Position numbers and translations under genes: made by a program
Shown here: positions 1-5,359 of the stretch, one piece after another
How the letters are laid out: each line of letters begins with the position of its first letter
Numbering within the stretch: position 1 is the stretch's first letter
DNA from: Rubritepida sp.
GTDB taxonomy: Bacteria > Pseudomonadota > Alphaproteobacteria > Acetobacterales > Acetobacteraceae
Direction of reading: 5' to 3'
Length of the DNA: 5,359 nucleotides
Assembly (NCBI GenBank): GCA_028291485.1
Contig: JAQGHZ010000363.1
Location: 1 to 5,359 of the forward strand
Notes under the pieces: generated by a model
Database searches by the model: none
Seen by the model: only the letters and a program-made list of their open reading frames with translations
What the model was told of the DNA's origin: nothing

Positions 1-789
1 GCCGGTCGGGGCGAAGAGCCCATTCCAGACCACGGCCTCGAAGCCCGGGATGTAGTCCGACATGGGAGGCAACTCCGGCAGCGAGGCGAGGCGGCCGTCG
101 CCGTTATGCGCCAGCGCGCGGACCTGCGCCGCCCGGATAAAGGGCAGGATGGCCGCGCCGTCCACGAAGGCGTATTTGATCTGGCCGCCGATCAGGTCGC
201 TCACTGCCGGGGTGCCGCCGCGATAGGGCACGTGGTTGAGCGGCGCGCCCGTGCGCAGGCGGAACAGCTCCAGCGCGAGATGCTGCAAGGTGCCGTTGCC
301 GGGGCTGGCGCATTCCACGCCGCCGGGGGAGCGTTTCACCAGCTCGATCAGCTCCGGGACCGTGCGCGCCGCCACCGAGGGATGGACGACCAGCATGGTC
401 GGCACCATGGCGGAGAGGAAGATCGGCTCGAAATCCCGGACCGTGTCGTAGGGCAGGCTGGGCAGGAGATACGGGTTCACGGCGAAGGCCGCGGTGTCGT
501 GCAGCAGGGTGTAGCCGTCATTCGGTGCGCGGGCGACGACGCTGGCGCCGATCGTGCCGCCGCCGCCTCCGCGGTTCTCGATGACCATGGGCTGGCCGAG
601 GATCTCCGAAAGCCGGTTGTAGAAGAGCCGGCCAACGGTATCGCCGCCGCCGCCGGCCGCGTAGGGGATCACGACGCGGATCGGCCGCACCGGGTAAGAC
701 TGGACCGGGTAGGACTGGGCGAGCGCGAGACGAGGCGCGGCGAGGGCTGTGAAGCCGGCGAGGGCCGCGCGGCGACGGGGCAGGGACAT
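1..789 (-). CDS. Bug/TctC-family tripartite tricarboxylate transporter substrate-binding protein, 3' end outside window
   Basis: Periplasmic solute-binding protein of the Bug (TctC) family, which captures organic acids for TctAB-type transporters or for sensing. Visible here are 263 codons; family members are usually about 320-330 residues, so roughly the last 60 lie beyond the left edge. Residues 1-24 form a Sec signal peptide: Arg5-Arg7, a hydrophobic stretch, then ALA before Gln25. There is no lipobox cysteine. Family motifs follow: RPIRVVIPYAAGGGGDTVGR at 35-54 (ligand-loop Asp50), ENRGGGGGTIGA at 71-82, a DGYTLL motif at 91-96, and YRGGTPAVSDLIGGQI at 189-204. The ATG at 789 is supported by a strong Shine-Dalgarno site. 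It is oriented like the SDR and FAD genes but separated from them by a pseudogene scar, so membership of one operon is doubtful. The ligand cannot be predicted from sequence alone. Confidence 0.93.
   Translation of the reverse strand, partial: MSLPRRRAALAGFTALAAPRLALAQSYPVQSYPVRPIRVVIPYAAGGGGDTVGRLFYNRLSEILGQPMVIENRGGGGGTIGASVVARAPNDGYTLLHDTAAFAVNPYLLPSLPYDTVRDFEPIFLSAMVPTMLVVHPSVAARTVPELIELVKRSPGGVECASPGNGTLQHLALELFRLRTGAPLNHVPYRGGTPAVSDLIGGQIKYAFVDGAAILPFIRAAQVRALAHNGDGRLASLPELPPMSDYIPGFEAVVWNGLFAPTG
689..718 (-). repeat. 15-bp tandem duplication in the signal-peptide/mature junction of the Bug gene
   Basis: ACCGGGTAAGACTGG (689-703) is followed directly by ACCGGGTAGGACTGG (704-718), with one mismatch. 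On the coding strand it encodes QSYPV twice (residues 25-34), right after the predicted ALA cleavage site. Its length is a multiple of three, so the frame is kept. Family members normally have one short linker with a single YP-type motif before the first beta strand, so this is probably a recent slippage duplication in a tolerant position. Confidence 0.85.
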
Positions 790-797
790 GGGTATCG

Positions 798-804
798 TTC
801 CTCC
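798..804 (-). promoter_or_regulatory. Shine-Dalgarno site of the left Bug gene
   Basis: On the minus strand this reads GGAGGAA, with an 8-nt spacer to the ATG at 789. It fixes the start of the binding protein and shows that the gene's own leader is intact down to this point. The disturbed DNA therefore begins further upstream, beyond about 805. Confidence 0.8.
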
Positions 805-898
805 AGGCTCCGCTCTTGTCGGCGGGGCGGATGGCGGATCGTCACCGTCGGCAGAACCGGCGTCAATGAAGGCGTGGCGGGGGAGGAGTGACTCGCCT

Positions 899-1545
899 GA
901 TCTTTTCGTGGATCGCGATGGCGGGGTCATCCAGACAGTGCCGTTCACCACTGCCGCCTTCCACGCCGGGCCTTCCGAATGGAAGGGGTTTGTCGGCCTG
1001 AATCAGCATGCGATCGGGATAGAGATCGCGAACCTCGGCTTCTTCGACCAGAAGACGTCCGACGGCTGGACACGCGAAGGCCTGGGAGGCGTCTTCCGCG
1101 ATCAAGAGGTTGTCGTCGCCCCCCACAAGAACGGCGGGCCGGCCATCGCCTGGGAGATTTTCCCGGACGCACAGCTCCGCGTGGTTGCGGAAATCACGGA
1201 AGCCTTGCGAAGCGCCTATCCGAGTATTCAGGAAGTGGTCGGCCACGACGACATCGCGCCCAAGCGAAAGGTGGATCCGGGCCCCGCCTTTCCAATGGCT
1301 CGCTTCCAAACCATCGGCGGGGGTGCTGCGGGGTCGGGGAGCCTGAAGGAAAACGACCATGGCCTGTTCGAGGTGATCGGGCGGGATACGCTCAACCTGC
1401 GTGGCGGTCCGGGAACGACCTTCGCTGTTCTGCAAAGTCTTCCGCCGGGAACCCAATTGCGTGTCCTGCGGGAGGACGACGACTGGGCGACGGCACCGCC
1501 GACGGCTTTGTTCACGGAGCATTTCTACGGCGCGTCGGGGGTTGA
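899..1545 (+). pseudogene. N-acetylmuramoyl-L-alanine amidase (Amidase_2 plus SH3), 5'-truncated and frameshifted relic
   Basis: Remnant of a peptidoglycan amidase that cleaves the bond between MurNAc and L-Ala. Homology begins abruptly near 899 with DLFVDRDGGVIQTVP. It continues through FHAG (His at 962-964), IGIEIANLG and VVGHDDIAPKRKVDPGPAF, which holds the second zinc-ligand His (1244-1246) and the Asp ligand (1274-1276). The N-terminal part with the first zinc His is missing, so the fragment could not form the metal site. A bacterial SH3 domain follows from about 1370 (LNLRGGPGTTFAVLQSLPPGT). After Trp at 1484-1486 the reading frame jumps: the SH3 end, GDGTADGFVHGAFLRRVGG, continues in another frame from 1486 to a TGA at 1543-1545. 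This is best explained by a deletion of 3n+1 bases that removed a few SH3 residues. The first in-frame ATG (866) has no good ribosome site. Family assignment is firm; the break points are estimates. Confidence 0.85.
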
Positions 1546-1614
1546 AGCCGCGCGCGACATGCTGCCGGTCTCGACTGTCCGCACGAACGCCTCCATGGCC
1601 AGGAGCCGGTCCAT
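1546..1614 (-). pseudogene. LysR-family regulator, N-terminal fragment only (23 codons)
   Basis: Reading the minus strand from the ATG at 1614 gives MDRLLAMEAFVRTVETGSMS followed by RAA. This is the diagnostic start of a LysR winged-helix domain and closely matches the intact regulator in this window, which starts MDRLRAMEVFVKAVEAGSLS. By hand count 54 of 69 nucleotides agree. Similarity stops at 1546; six unrelated codons and a TAG (1525-1527) follow. The recognition helix, linker and effector domain are absent, so it cannot act as a regulator. The end of similarity touches the last base of the amidase relic (1545), which indicates a DNA junction there. It lies 112 bp beyond the SDR stop codon on the same strand. 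The similarity may reflect a conserved paralogue rather than a copy of the neighbour. Confidence 0.8.
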
Positions 1615-1726
1615 TGCTTCATTCCCCCGCGCCCCCGCCCAGACCGGAGGCGGCGGGCAGCTTCCGCCGATGCGGCAGGCTGGACGCGACAGGCCGGGCA
1701 AGGCGATTGTCCGGGCGTCTCCCGCC

Positions 1727-2491
1727 TCAATCGGCCCACATGCCGCCGTTCACGTCGAGCACCTCGCCGTTGATGAAGCCTGCCGTCTCCGCCGCCAGGA
1801 ACAGCACCGCCTCGGCGACCTCTTCGGCGCGCCCCATGCGGCCGACCGGGATCATCGCCGCCAACGCGGCCGGGAAGTCCGTCGTCATGGCGGTGGCGAT
1901 GGGGCCGGGTGCCACGGCATTGACGGTGATGCCGTCCGCCGCCAGCTCCCGCGCGAGGAAGAAGGTCATCGCGTGCACGCCGGCCTTGGAGGCGCCATAG
2001 GCCACGTTGCTGGCCCGCGTCTGCTCCGCCGGATCGATCCAGGGCCGGGGATTGCCGCCGTTCTTGCCGATGATGGAGCCGAGATTGACGATCCGCCCGT
2101 AGCGCTGGGCGCGCATGGCCGGGATCACGGCCTGGCAGCACAGGAAGCTGCCCTTGAGGTTGATGTCGAGGACGCGGTCCCACTCCGTCTCGGCCAGCGT
2201 CGCCGCCGGTCCCATCGAGACGATGCCCGCGACATTGACCAGGATGTCCAGCCGTCCGAAGGCTGCGAGCGTCGCCGCCACCGCGGCGTCGATCTCGGCC
2301 CGCCGCGTCACGTCCAGCGCGGCCTCGATCACCCGGCCGCCCAGCGCCGCCACCTCGGCGGCGATGCCGCCCGTCCCGGCCCGGTCCGCCAGGCAGAGCG
2401 CGGCGCCTTCCTGCGCGAAGGCCTTCGCCACCGCGCCGCCGATGGCGCCCACGGCCCCCGTGACGAGCGCGACCCGGTTCCGCAGCCGCAT
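1727..2491 (-). CDS. Classical short-chain dehydrogenase/reductase (FabG-like fold), 254 aa
   Basis: Cytoplasmic NAD(P)-dependent oxidoreductase that interconverts an alcohol and a ketone. Its 254 residues are normal for classical SDRs. The cofactor motif is TGAVGAIG at 11-18, with Ala where the usual TGxxxGIG has its second-last Gly. Asp36 after the second strand (LADR) suggests preference for NAD(H). Further motifs are DV at 60-61, NVAG at 86-89 (normally NNAG), Asn111 (NLKGSF), Ser139, and YGASK with Tyr165 and Lys169. The structural PG motif (VAPGPIAT) and the C-terminal NGEVLDVNGGMW are present. Ser139 and Tyr165 are 26 residues apart, about 13 more than usual, because of an inserted Pro/Trp-rich loop. 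The ATG shares one base with the stop of the upstream FAD gene (TGATG), so translation is probably coupled. Substrate is unknown; a hydroxy acid or keto acid related to the FAD enzyme's product is a reasonable inference. Confidence 0.95.
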   Translation of the reverse strand: MRLRNRVALVTGAVGAIGGAVAKAFAQEGAALCLADRAGTGGIAAEVAALGGRVIEAALDVTRRAEIDAAVAATLAAFGRLDILVNVAGIVSMGPAATLAETEWDRVLDINLKGSFLCCQAVIPAMRAQRYGRIVNLGSIIGKNGGNPRPWIDPAEQTRASNVAYGASKAGVHAMTFFLARELAADGITVNAVAPGPIATAMTTDFPAALAAMIPVGRMGRAEEVAEAVLFLAAETAGFINGEVLDVNGGMWAD

Positions 2492-3939
2492 CAGATGTTC
2501 CGGCGCTGCGCGGCGTCCTCTCCGGCGATGCGCCCGAAGACCATCCCCTTCAGCACCGAGGTCGCGCCGGTATAGGTGCCGTAATACATCCCGATGATCT
2601 CGCCCGCGGCGTAAAGGCCGGGGACTGGCCTTCCGTCGCCGTCCACCACCCGCGCGAAGGCGTCCACCTGCAGGCCGCCGAAGGTGAAGACGTTGGCCGA
2701 CATGATCGGATAGGCATGGTAGGGCGCCTCGTCGAGCGGCGTGGCCCAGTTCGACTTGACCGGCGCCAGGCCCTGCGTCGCCAGCGCGTCCAGCTCCAGG
2801 GGCCGAAAATCGCCCGGGCGGCAGGCGGCGTTGTACTCGGCGACCGTGGCCTGCAGCGCCTCTGCCGGCAGGTCGAGCGCCGCCGCCATTCCCGCGATGG
2901 AATCCGCCACGATGGGCGGCTTGTCCGTCCGGATGCCCAGCCGGTAGTTCGGGATGCGCATGTGCCGCGCATCGAGGATCACCCAGGCGATGCCGTCCCG
3001 CTGCTCGAAGATGCGCCGGGTCACGCGCTCATAGTGTGCGTCCACCGTGCCGGGCGCCTCGTCGGTGAAGCGGCGGCCGTCCTTGTTCACCAGGATGCCG
3101 TAGGGGAAGATGAAGACGGAGGGCTCGGAGATGCCGGAGCGCGGATCGATCGGCTCGGCATGGAAGCTGCCGAACTCGCCGGCGCCCGCGGCCCCGATGT
3201 CGAGCGCCATGCGGATGCCCTCGCCGCGGTTGAAGTAGCCGCCCTTGCAGATGGGGCGCAGATACACGGCGCGCGGGCCGACATAGCGCGTCATCATCTC
3301 GCTGCTGCCCTCGAAGCCGCCGCAGGCGAGCACGACCTGCCCTGCGAGGCGCACCAGCCCGTCGCCATCGCGTGCGACCAGCGCGGCCACGCGACCCTCG
3401 CCGTCCTGCTCCAGCCGGAGCGCCGTCGTCTCGTAGCGGAAGGCGACGCCGAGGCTCTCCGCCTTGGCCGCAAGCGCCTCGACCAGGGCCAGGCCGCCGC
3501 CCACCGGCAGCAGGCGTGGCTGCGACTTGGTGAGGAACTGCGTGGGTAGGAAGTCGAAGCGCACGCCGAAGCCCTTCATCCAGGCGATGGTCGGCCCCGC
3601 CTGCTCGGCGAAGGTCTGCACCACGTCGGGATCCACCACGCCCAGGGCACGGGCATAGGCGGCGCGGTCGGCGGGCGGCCGCGCGAGCTCGCCGATCAGG
3701 TCGGGATCCAGCGCGCCGCTGCCGTTCGTGGCGAGATGGGTCTCGAAATCATCGGTGACCTCCGTCTCGCTCTTCATGCGGAGATAGGCCTCGGTATAGC
3801 GGCTCTGCCCGCCCCGCTCCTCGCGCGGCGCCCGTTCCAGGACCACGACCTTCGCGCCACCCTCGGCGGCGGCCACCGCGGCCGAAAGCCCCGCCACGCC
3901 GGACCCGGCGACGACCACGTCAAAGCGTTCTTCCCGCAT
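2491..3939 (-). CDS. TcuA-like FAD-dependent dehydrogenase of the fumarate reductase/succinate dehydrogenase flavoprotein family, 482 aa
   Basis: Flavoprotein expected to oxidise a carboxylic acid at a carbon-carbon bond. The closest named relative I recognise is TcuA, which oxidises tricarballylate to cis-aconitate. The FAD Rossmann motif is GSGVAG (12-17), with Glu35 to hold the ribose. The TcuA-like segment ERAPREERGGQSRYTEAYLR spans 35-54. GILVNKDGRRFTDE (281-294) is the family's substrate-domain signature, with Arg290 and Glu294. TFGGLQVD (419-426), GLYAAGE (441-447) and YTGATSVLKGMVFGRIAG (456-473) close the flavin domain. The C-terminal Arg of true fumarate reductases is not evident in the last motif, favouring the TcuA-like branch. 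No signal peptide, heme or FMN domain is present, so the enzyme is cytoplasmic. The ATG at 3939 is chosen because the Rossmann fold starts four residues later and GGAG lies 9 nt upstream. It is followed by the coupled SDR and transcribed divergently from a LysR gene. No TcuB-like reoxidation partner is nearby. Confidence 0.9.
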   Translation of the reverse strand: MREERFDVVVAGSGVAGLSAAVAAAEGGAKVVVLERAPREERGGQSRYTEAYLRMKSETEVTDDFETHLATNGSGALDPDLIGELARPPADRAAYARALGVVDPDVVQTFAEQAGPTIAWMKGFGVRFDFLPTQFLTKSQPRLLPVGGGLALVEALAAKAESLGVAFRYETTALRLEQDGEGRVAALVARDGDGLVRLAGQVVLACGGFEGSSEMMTRYVGPRAVYLRPICKGGYFNRGEGIRMALDIGAAGAGEFGSFHAEPIDPRSGISEPSVFIFPYGILVNKDGRRFTDEAPGTVDAHYERVTRRIFEQRDGIAWVILDARHMRIPNYRLGIRTDKPPIVADSIAGMAAALDLPAEALQATVAEYNAACRPGDFRPLELDALATQGLAPVKSNWATPLDEAPYHAYPIMSANVFTFGGLQVDAFARVVDGDGRPVPGLYAAGEIIGMYYGTYTGATSVLKGMVFGRIAGEDAAQRRNI

Positions 3940-3955
3940 GAGCTGCAACTCCGTT

Positions 3956-3970
3956 TTCCGCCCTGCGGAA
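3956..3970. promoter_or_regulatory. Second T-N11-A dyad overlapping the predicted start of transcription
   Basis: TTCCG-CCCTG-CGGAA is a perfect 5-bp inverted repeat with T-N11-A (T3957, A3969). It touches the predicted -10 box and covers the predicted start point. If a LysR-type protein binds here it would block or modulate RNA polymerase; alternatively it is a small leader hairpin just upstream of the ribosome site. Confidence 0.35.
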
Positions 3971-3998
3971 CTATGGAGCGCCAGTCCTGCGATGTCCC
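3970..3998 (-). promoter_or_regulatory. Candidate sigma70-type promoter of the FAD dehydrogenase-SDR operon
   Basis: On the minus strand, GGGACA (3998-3993; 4 of 6 consensus bases) and CATAGT (3975-3970; 4 of 6) are 17 bp apart, the ideal spacing. This would start RNA near 3963, giving a leader of about 24 nt that contains the GGAG site. The match is modest, as is common for promoters that need an activator. This is a prediction only. Confidence 0.35.
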
Positions 3999-4020
3999 GG
4001 CTCCGGCGGCGAAGACAGTT

Positions 4021-4035
4021 TTCGCGCCCGTCGAA
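4021..4035. promoter_or_regulatory. Candidate LysR recognition site (T-N11-A dyad)
   Basis: TTCG-N7-CGAA is a perfect 4-bp inverted repeat containing the T-N11-A pattern typical of LysR-family operators (T4022, A4034). Its centre, 4028, is 65 bp upstream of the predicted transcript start near 3963. The primary recognition site of LysR activators is commonly centred near -65. The arms are short, so chance is possible. Confidence 0.4.
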
Positions 4036-4119
4036 GAGTGCTTGCCGGTGCCGGTGATCGGTGACAGACCAAAACCATCCGCGGGTACATGCGGAGGGGA
4101 TGGAAGCGGAAAAGAGGCC

Positions 4120-5046
4120 ATGGACCGGCTGCGGGCGATGGAGGTGTTCGTCAAGGCGGTGGAGGCCGGCAGCCTGTCCGGCGCGGCCACGCAGCTCGAC
4201 ATCGCGAATGCCTCCGTCACCACGATGCTGCATCATCTCGAGGCGCATCTGGGCGTCACGCTGCTGCACCGCTCGACCCGCCACATCCGCCTGACGGAGG
4301 ACGGCGCCGCCTATTACGAGCGCTGCAAGGCCATCCTCGGTGCCATCGTCGAGGCGGAATCCAACTTTGGCGACGGCGGGCTGAAAGGCGTGCTGCGGCT
4401 GGAAGCGCCGATCGCCTTCGGCCACCTCATCATCGCGCCCTCGCTGGCCCGCTTCGCGGAACGGCATCCGGAGCTGCGGGTCGTCATCAGCCTCAGCAAC
4501 GTGGTCGACAGCCTCGTCCGGCGCGGGATCGACGTGGCCATCCGCTTCGACGAGGTGGATACGGGCGACCTGGTGGCCAGGCCGCTCTACCACGGGCATC
4601 ACGTGCTCTGCGCGGCCCCCGACTTCCTGAAGGCCGCGGGCGAGCCAGCGCATCCCCGGGAGATCGACGCCAAGCGCTGCCTCGGCTTCGCGGCGCAGCC
4701 GAGCGGCGCCGTGCGGCCCTGGCGCTTCCGCCAGGAGGGAGCGACATTCGAGCTGGTGCCGGACAGCAACCTCTTCTTCAACAGCAGCGACGCCCTGATG
4801 CAGACGGCCGCGCGCGGCGCCGGCATGGTCTATGTGCTGGACGTGCTGGCGGAGCAGTATCTGCGCCGCGGCGAGCTGGTGCGGCTGCTGCCGGACTGGG
4901 AGACGGACGGGCAGAGCTTCTACGCCATCTATCCGAAGACGCGTTTCACCCCGCCCAAGGTCCACGCCATCATCGAGTTCCTGTCCGGCCTGTTCCCGTC
5001 CGAGCTGATGCCGCGCGGGCCGGTGCCGATCCGGGGCCAATCCTGA
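4120..5046 (+). CDS. LysR-family transcriptional regulator, 308 aa
   Basis: Cytoplasmic DNA-binding regulator of normal LysR length. Residues 1-60 form the winged helix-turn-helix: MDRLRAMEVFVKAVEAGSLS, then GAATQLDIANASVTTMLHHL (21-40) with the recognition helix at about 28-40, and the wing EAHLGVTLLHRSTRHIRLTE at 41-60. A linker helix follows to about 85. The effector domain begins at VLRLEAPIAFGHLIIAPSLA (91-110) and holds PELRVVISLSNVVDSLVRRG (117-136), DVAIRFDEVDTGDLVARPL (138-156) and GAGMVYVLDVLA (233-244). The start is set by family alignment; no other in-frame start lies close by, and the ribosome site is weak. It is divergent from the FAD dehydrogenase gene, so it probably controls that operon in response to its substrate or an intermediate. 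Weak translation signals suit a regulator made at low level. It ends about 130 bp before a convergent Bug gene. Confidence 0.95.
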   Translation: MDRLRAMEVFVKAVEAGSLSGAATQLDIANASVTTMLHHLEAHLGVTLLHRSTRHIRLTEDGAAYYERCKAILGAIVEAESNFGDGGLKGVLRLEAPIAFGHLIIAPSLARFAERHPELRVVISLSNVVDSLVRRGIDVAIRFDEVDTGDLVARPLYHGHHVLCAAPDFLKAAGEPAHPREIDAKRCLGFAAQPSGAVRPWRFRQEGATFELVPDSNLFFNSSDALMQTAARGAGMVYVLDVLAEQYLRRGELVRLLPDWETDGQSFYAIYPKTRFTPPKVHAIIEFLSGLFPSELMPRGPVPIRGQS

Positions 5047-5054
5047 CAAGGAGA

Positions 5055-5075
5055 TCGAGGGGCTCTGCCCCTCGA
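5055..5075. terminator. Hairpin 1 after the lysR-type gene
   Basis: TCGAGGGGC-TCT-GCCCCTCGA gives a perfect 9-bp stem with a 3-nt loop, starting 9 bp after the regulator's stop. No T run follows, so intrinsic termination alone is uncertain; it may stabilise the RNA 3' end or work with the neighbouring hairpins. Confidence 0.6.
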
Positions 5076-5083
5076 GCACCCCG

Positions 5084-5104
5084 GCAAGAACCTCGTGTTC
5101 TTGC
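5084..5104. terminator. Hairpin 2 between convergent genes
   Basis: GCAAGAAC-CTCGT-GTTCTTGC forms a perfect 8-bp stem with a 5-nt loop. It is AT-richer than its surroundings and lacks a flanking T run. It stands in series with the hairpins on either side. Confidence 0.55.
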
Positions 5105-5125
5105 ATCTCCGATCAGTGAAAGGGT

Positions 5126-5145
5126 CCAGGGATTAAAATCCCTGG
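5126..5145. terminator. Hairpin 3 between convergent genes
   Basis: CCAGGGAT-TAAA-ATCCCTGG forms a perfect 8-bp stem with a 4-nt loop and is symmetric, so it can act on transcripts from either strand. A smaller GGGC-GAA-GCCC stem-loop follows at 5161-5171, just beyond the stop of the convergent Bug gene. No clear T run is visible. Confidence 0.6.
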
Positions 5146-5179
5146 TGGGGGAGCGCGAGGGGGCGAAGCCCTATCGCTT

Positions 5180-5359
5180 CTACTCGATCCGGATATTCGC
5201 CGCCCGCACCACCTCGGCCCAGCGCGTCTGCTCCTCGGCCATGAAGCGCATCGTCCCGGCAGGATCGGCCGCGATGATTCGCGCCCCCGGCAGCCTGGCC
5301 GCGTCCTCGGGAGCGCGCAGCGCCTGCGAGTAGACCTCGTTCTGCCGGGCGACCACCGC
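5180..5359 (-). CDS. Second Bug/TctC-family substrate-binding protein, C-terminal 59 residues only
   Basis: Only the 3' end is in the window; the start lies beyond the right edge. The minus strand encodes 59 residues ending at a TAG (5182-5180). The family's C-terminal features are clear: an amphipathic helix with the segment YSQALRAPEDAARLPGARI, a segment MRFMAEEQTRWAEVVRAANI, and a final RIE. The motif in which an acidic pair precedes RW and then VVRAANI is characteristic of Bug proteins and packs the last helix against the lobes. It converges with the LysR-type gene across a hairpin cluster and belongs to a transcription unit entering from the right. It is not the missing end of the left gene, because both read the same way but the fragments are over 4 kb apart in the wrong order. 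The ligand is unknown. Confidence 0.88.
   Translation of the reverse strand, partial: AVVARQNEVYSQALRAPEDAARLPGARIIAADPAGTMRFMAEEQTRWAEVVRAANIRIE

Larger units (their letters stand above)
3940..4119. promoter_or_regulatory. Divergent control region between the FAD dehydrogenase and lysR-type genes
   Basis: This 180-bp gap separates two genes reading away from each other, the usual layout for a LysR regulator and its target. It is less GC-rich than the genes in places (T runs at 3954-3957 and 4019-4022). For the minus-strand operon it holds a leader with GGAG at 3949-3952, a candidate promoter and two T-N11-A dyads. I found no convincing -10/-35 pair for the plus-strand regulator, whose ribosome site is also weak (GAGG at 4114-4117, only 2 nt from ATG). 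Confidence 0.7.

Noticed and set aside
106..891. A 261-residue plus-strand open frame.
   Set aside because: It is the antisense shadow of the left Bug gene, with biased composition and no domain.
805..898. Possible C-terminal remnant of the truncated LysR gene on the far side of the amidase relic.
   Set aside because: The minus strand has a short stretch reading PRHAFIDA, loosely like a LysR C-terminal helix, but it is too short and the continuation does not fit. I could not support it.
790..1726. Insertion sequence, prophage or attachment site behind the scar.
   Set aside because: I saw no transposase, integrase, terminal inverted repeats or clear target duplication; only the two gene relics are evident.
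749..2575. A 608-residue plus-strand open frame that seems to fuse an amidase to a long C-terminal region.
   Set aside because: Only about 899-1486 has amidase/SH3 similarity in this frame. The rest runs antisense to the LysR fragment and the SDR gene and is low-complexity, rich in Arg, Ala and His.
3736..5046. Extended 436-residue version of the LysR regulator.
   Set aside because: The LysR family begins at the MDRLRAMEVF residues; the extra N-terminal part overlaps the divergent FAD gene and the control region.
2491..5106. An 871-residue minus-strand open frame with a long extension upstream of the FAD dehydrogenase.
   Set aside because: The first part runs antisense through the whole LysR gene and the intergenic region, has no recognisable domain, and is open only because of GC-rich codon bias. 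The true start is the ATG at 3939.

Overview
The window is GC-rich (roughly 70% by eye, not counted). It carries two genes for periplasmic solute-binding proteins of the tripartite tricarboxylate transporter type (TctC/Bug family), a LysR regulator and two oxidoreductases. This content, with hairpin-rich gaps between genes, fits an aerobic alphaproteobacterium such as the Acetobacteraceae (Roseomonas-like). That placement is an inference from style, not from a marker gene.

Layout from left to right. (1) 1-789, minus: most of a Bug-type binding protein, cut by the left edge. (2) About 790-1726: no intact gene. It holds a decayed fragment of an N-acetylmuramoyl-L-alanine amidase with an SH3 domain (plus) and, directly against it, only the first 23 codons of a LysR regulator (minus). 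Together they look like a rearrangement scar. (3) 1727-2491 and 2491-3939, minus: a classical SDR and a TcuA-like FAD dehydrogenase. Transcription runs FAD enzyme then SDR, and stop and start codons overlap as TGATG, so they form a translationally coupled pair. (4) 3940-4119: a divergent control region with a candidate promoter and two T-N11-A dyads. (5) 4120-5046, plus: an intact LysR regulator. (6) 5047-5179: a cluster of hairpins between convergent genes. (7) 5180-5359, minus: the last 59 codons of a second Bug-type binding protein, cut by the right edge.

Working model (inference): the LysR protein senses an organic acid and controls the divergent FAD dehydrogenase-SDR pair, which oxidises it, while a Bug protein captures the same or a related acid in the periplasm. 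No TctA/TctB membrane genes, TcuB or TcuC are present here, and the substrate cannot be read from sequence. I saw no defence system, CRISPR array, insertion sequence, tRNA or rRNA. The most unusual part is the double-relic scar at 899-1614; the rest is a fairly ordinary catabolic module.
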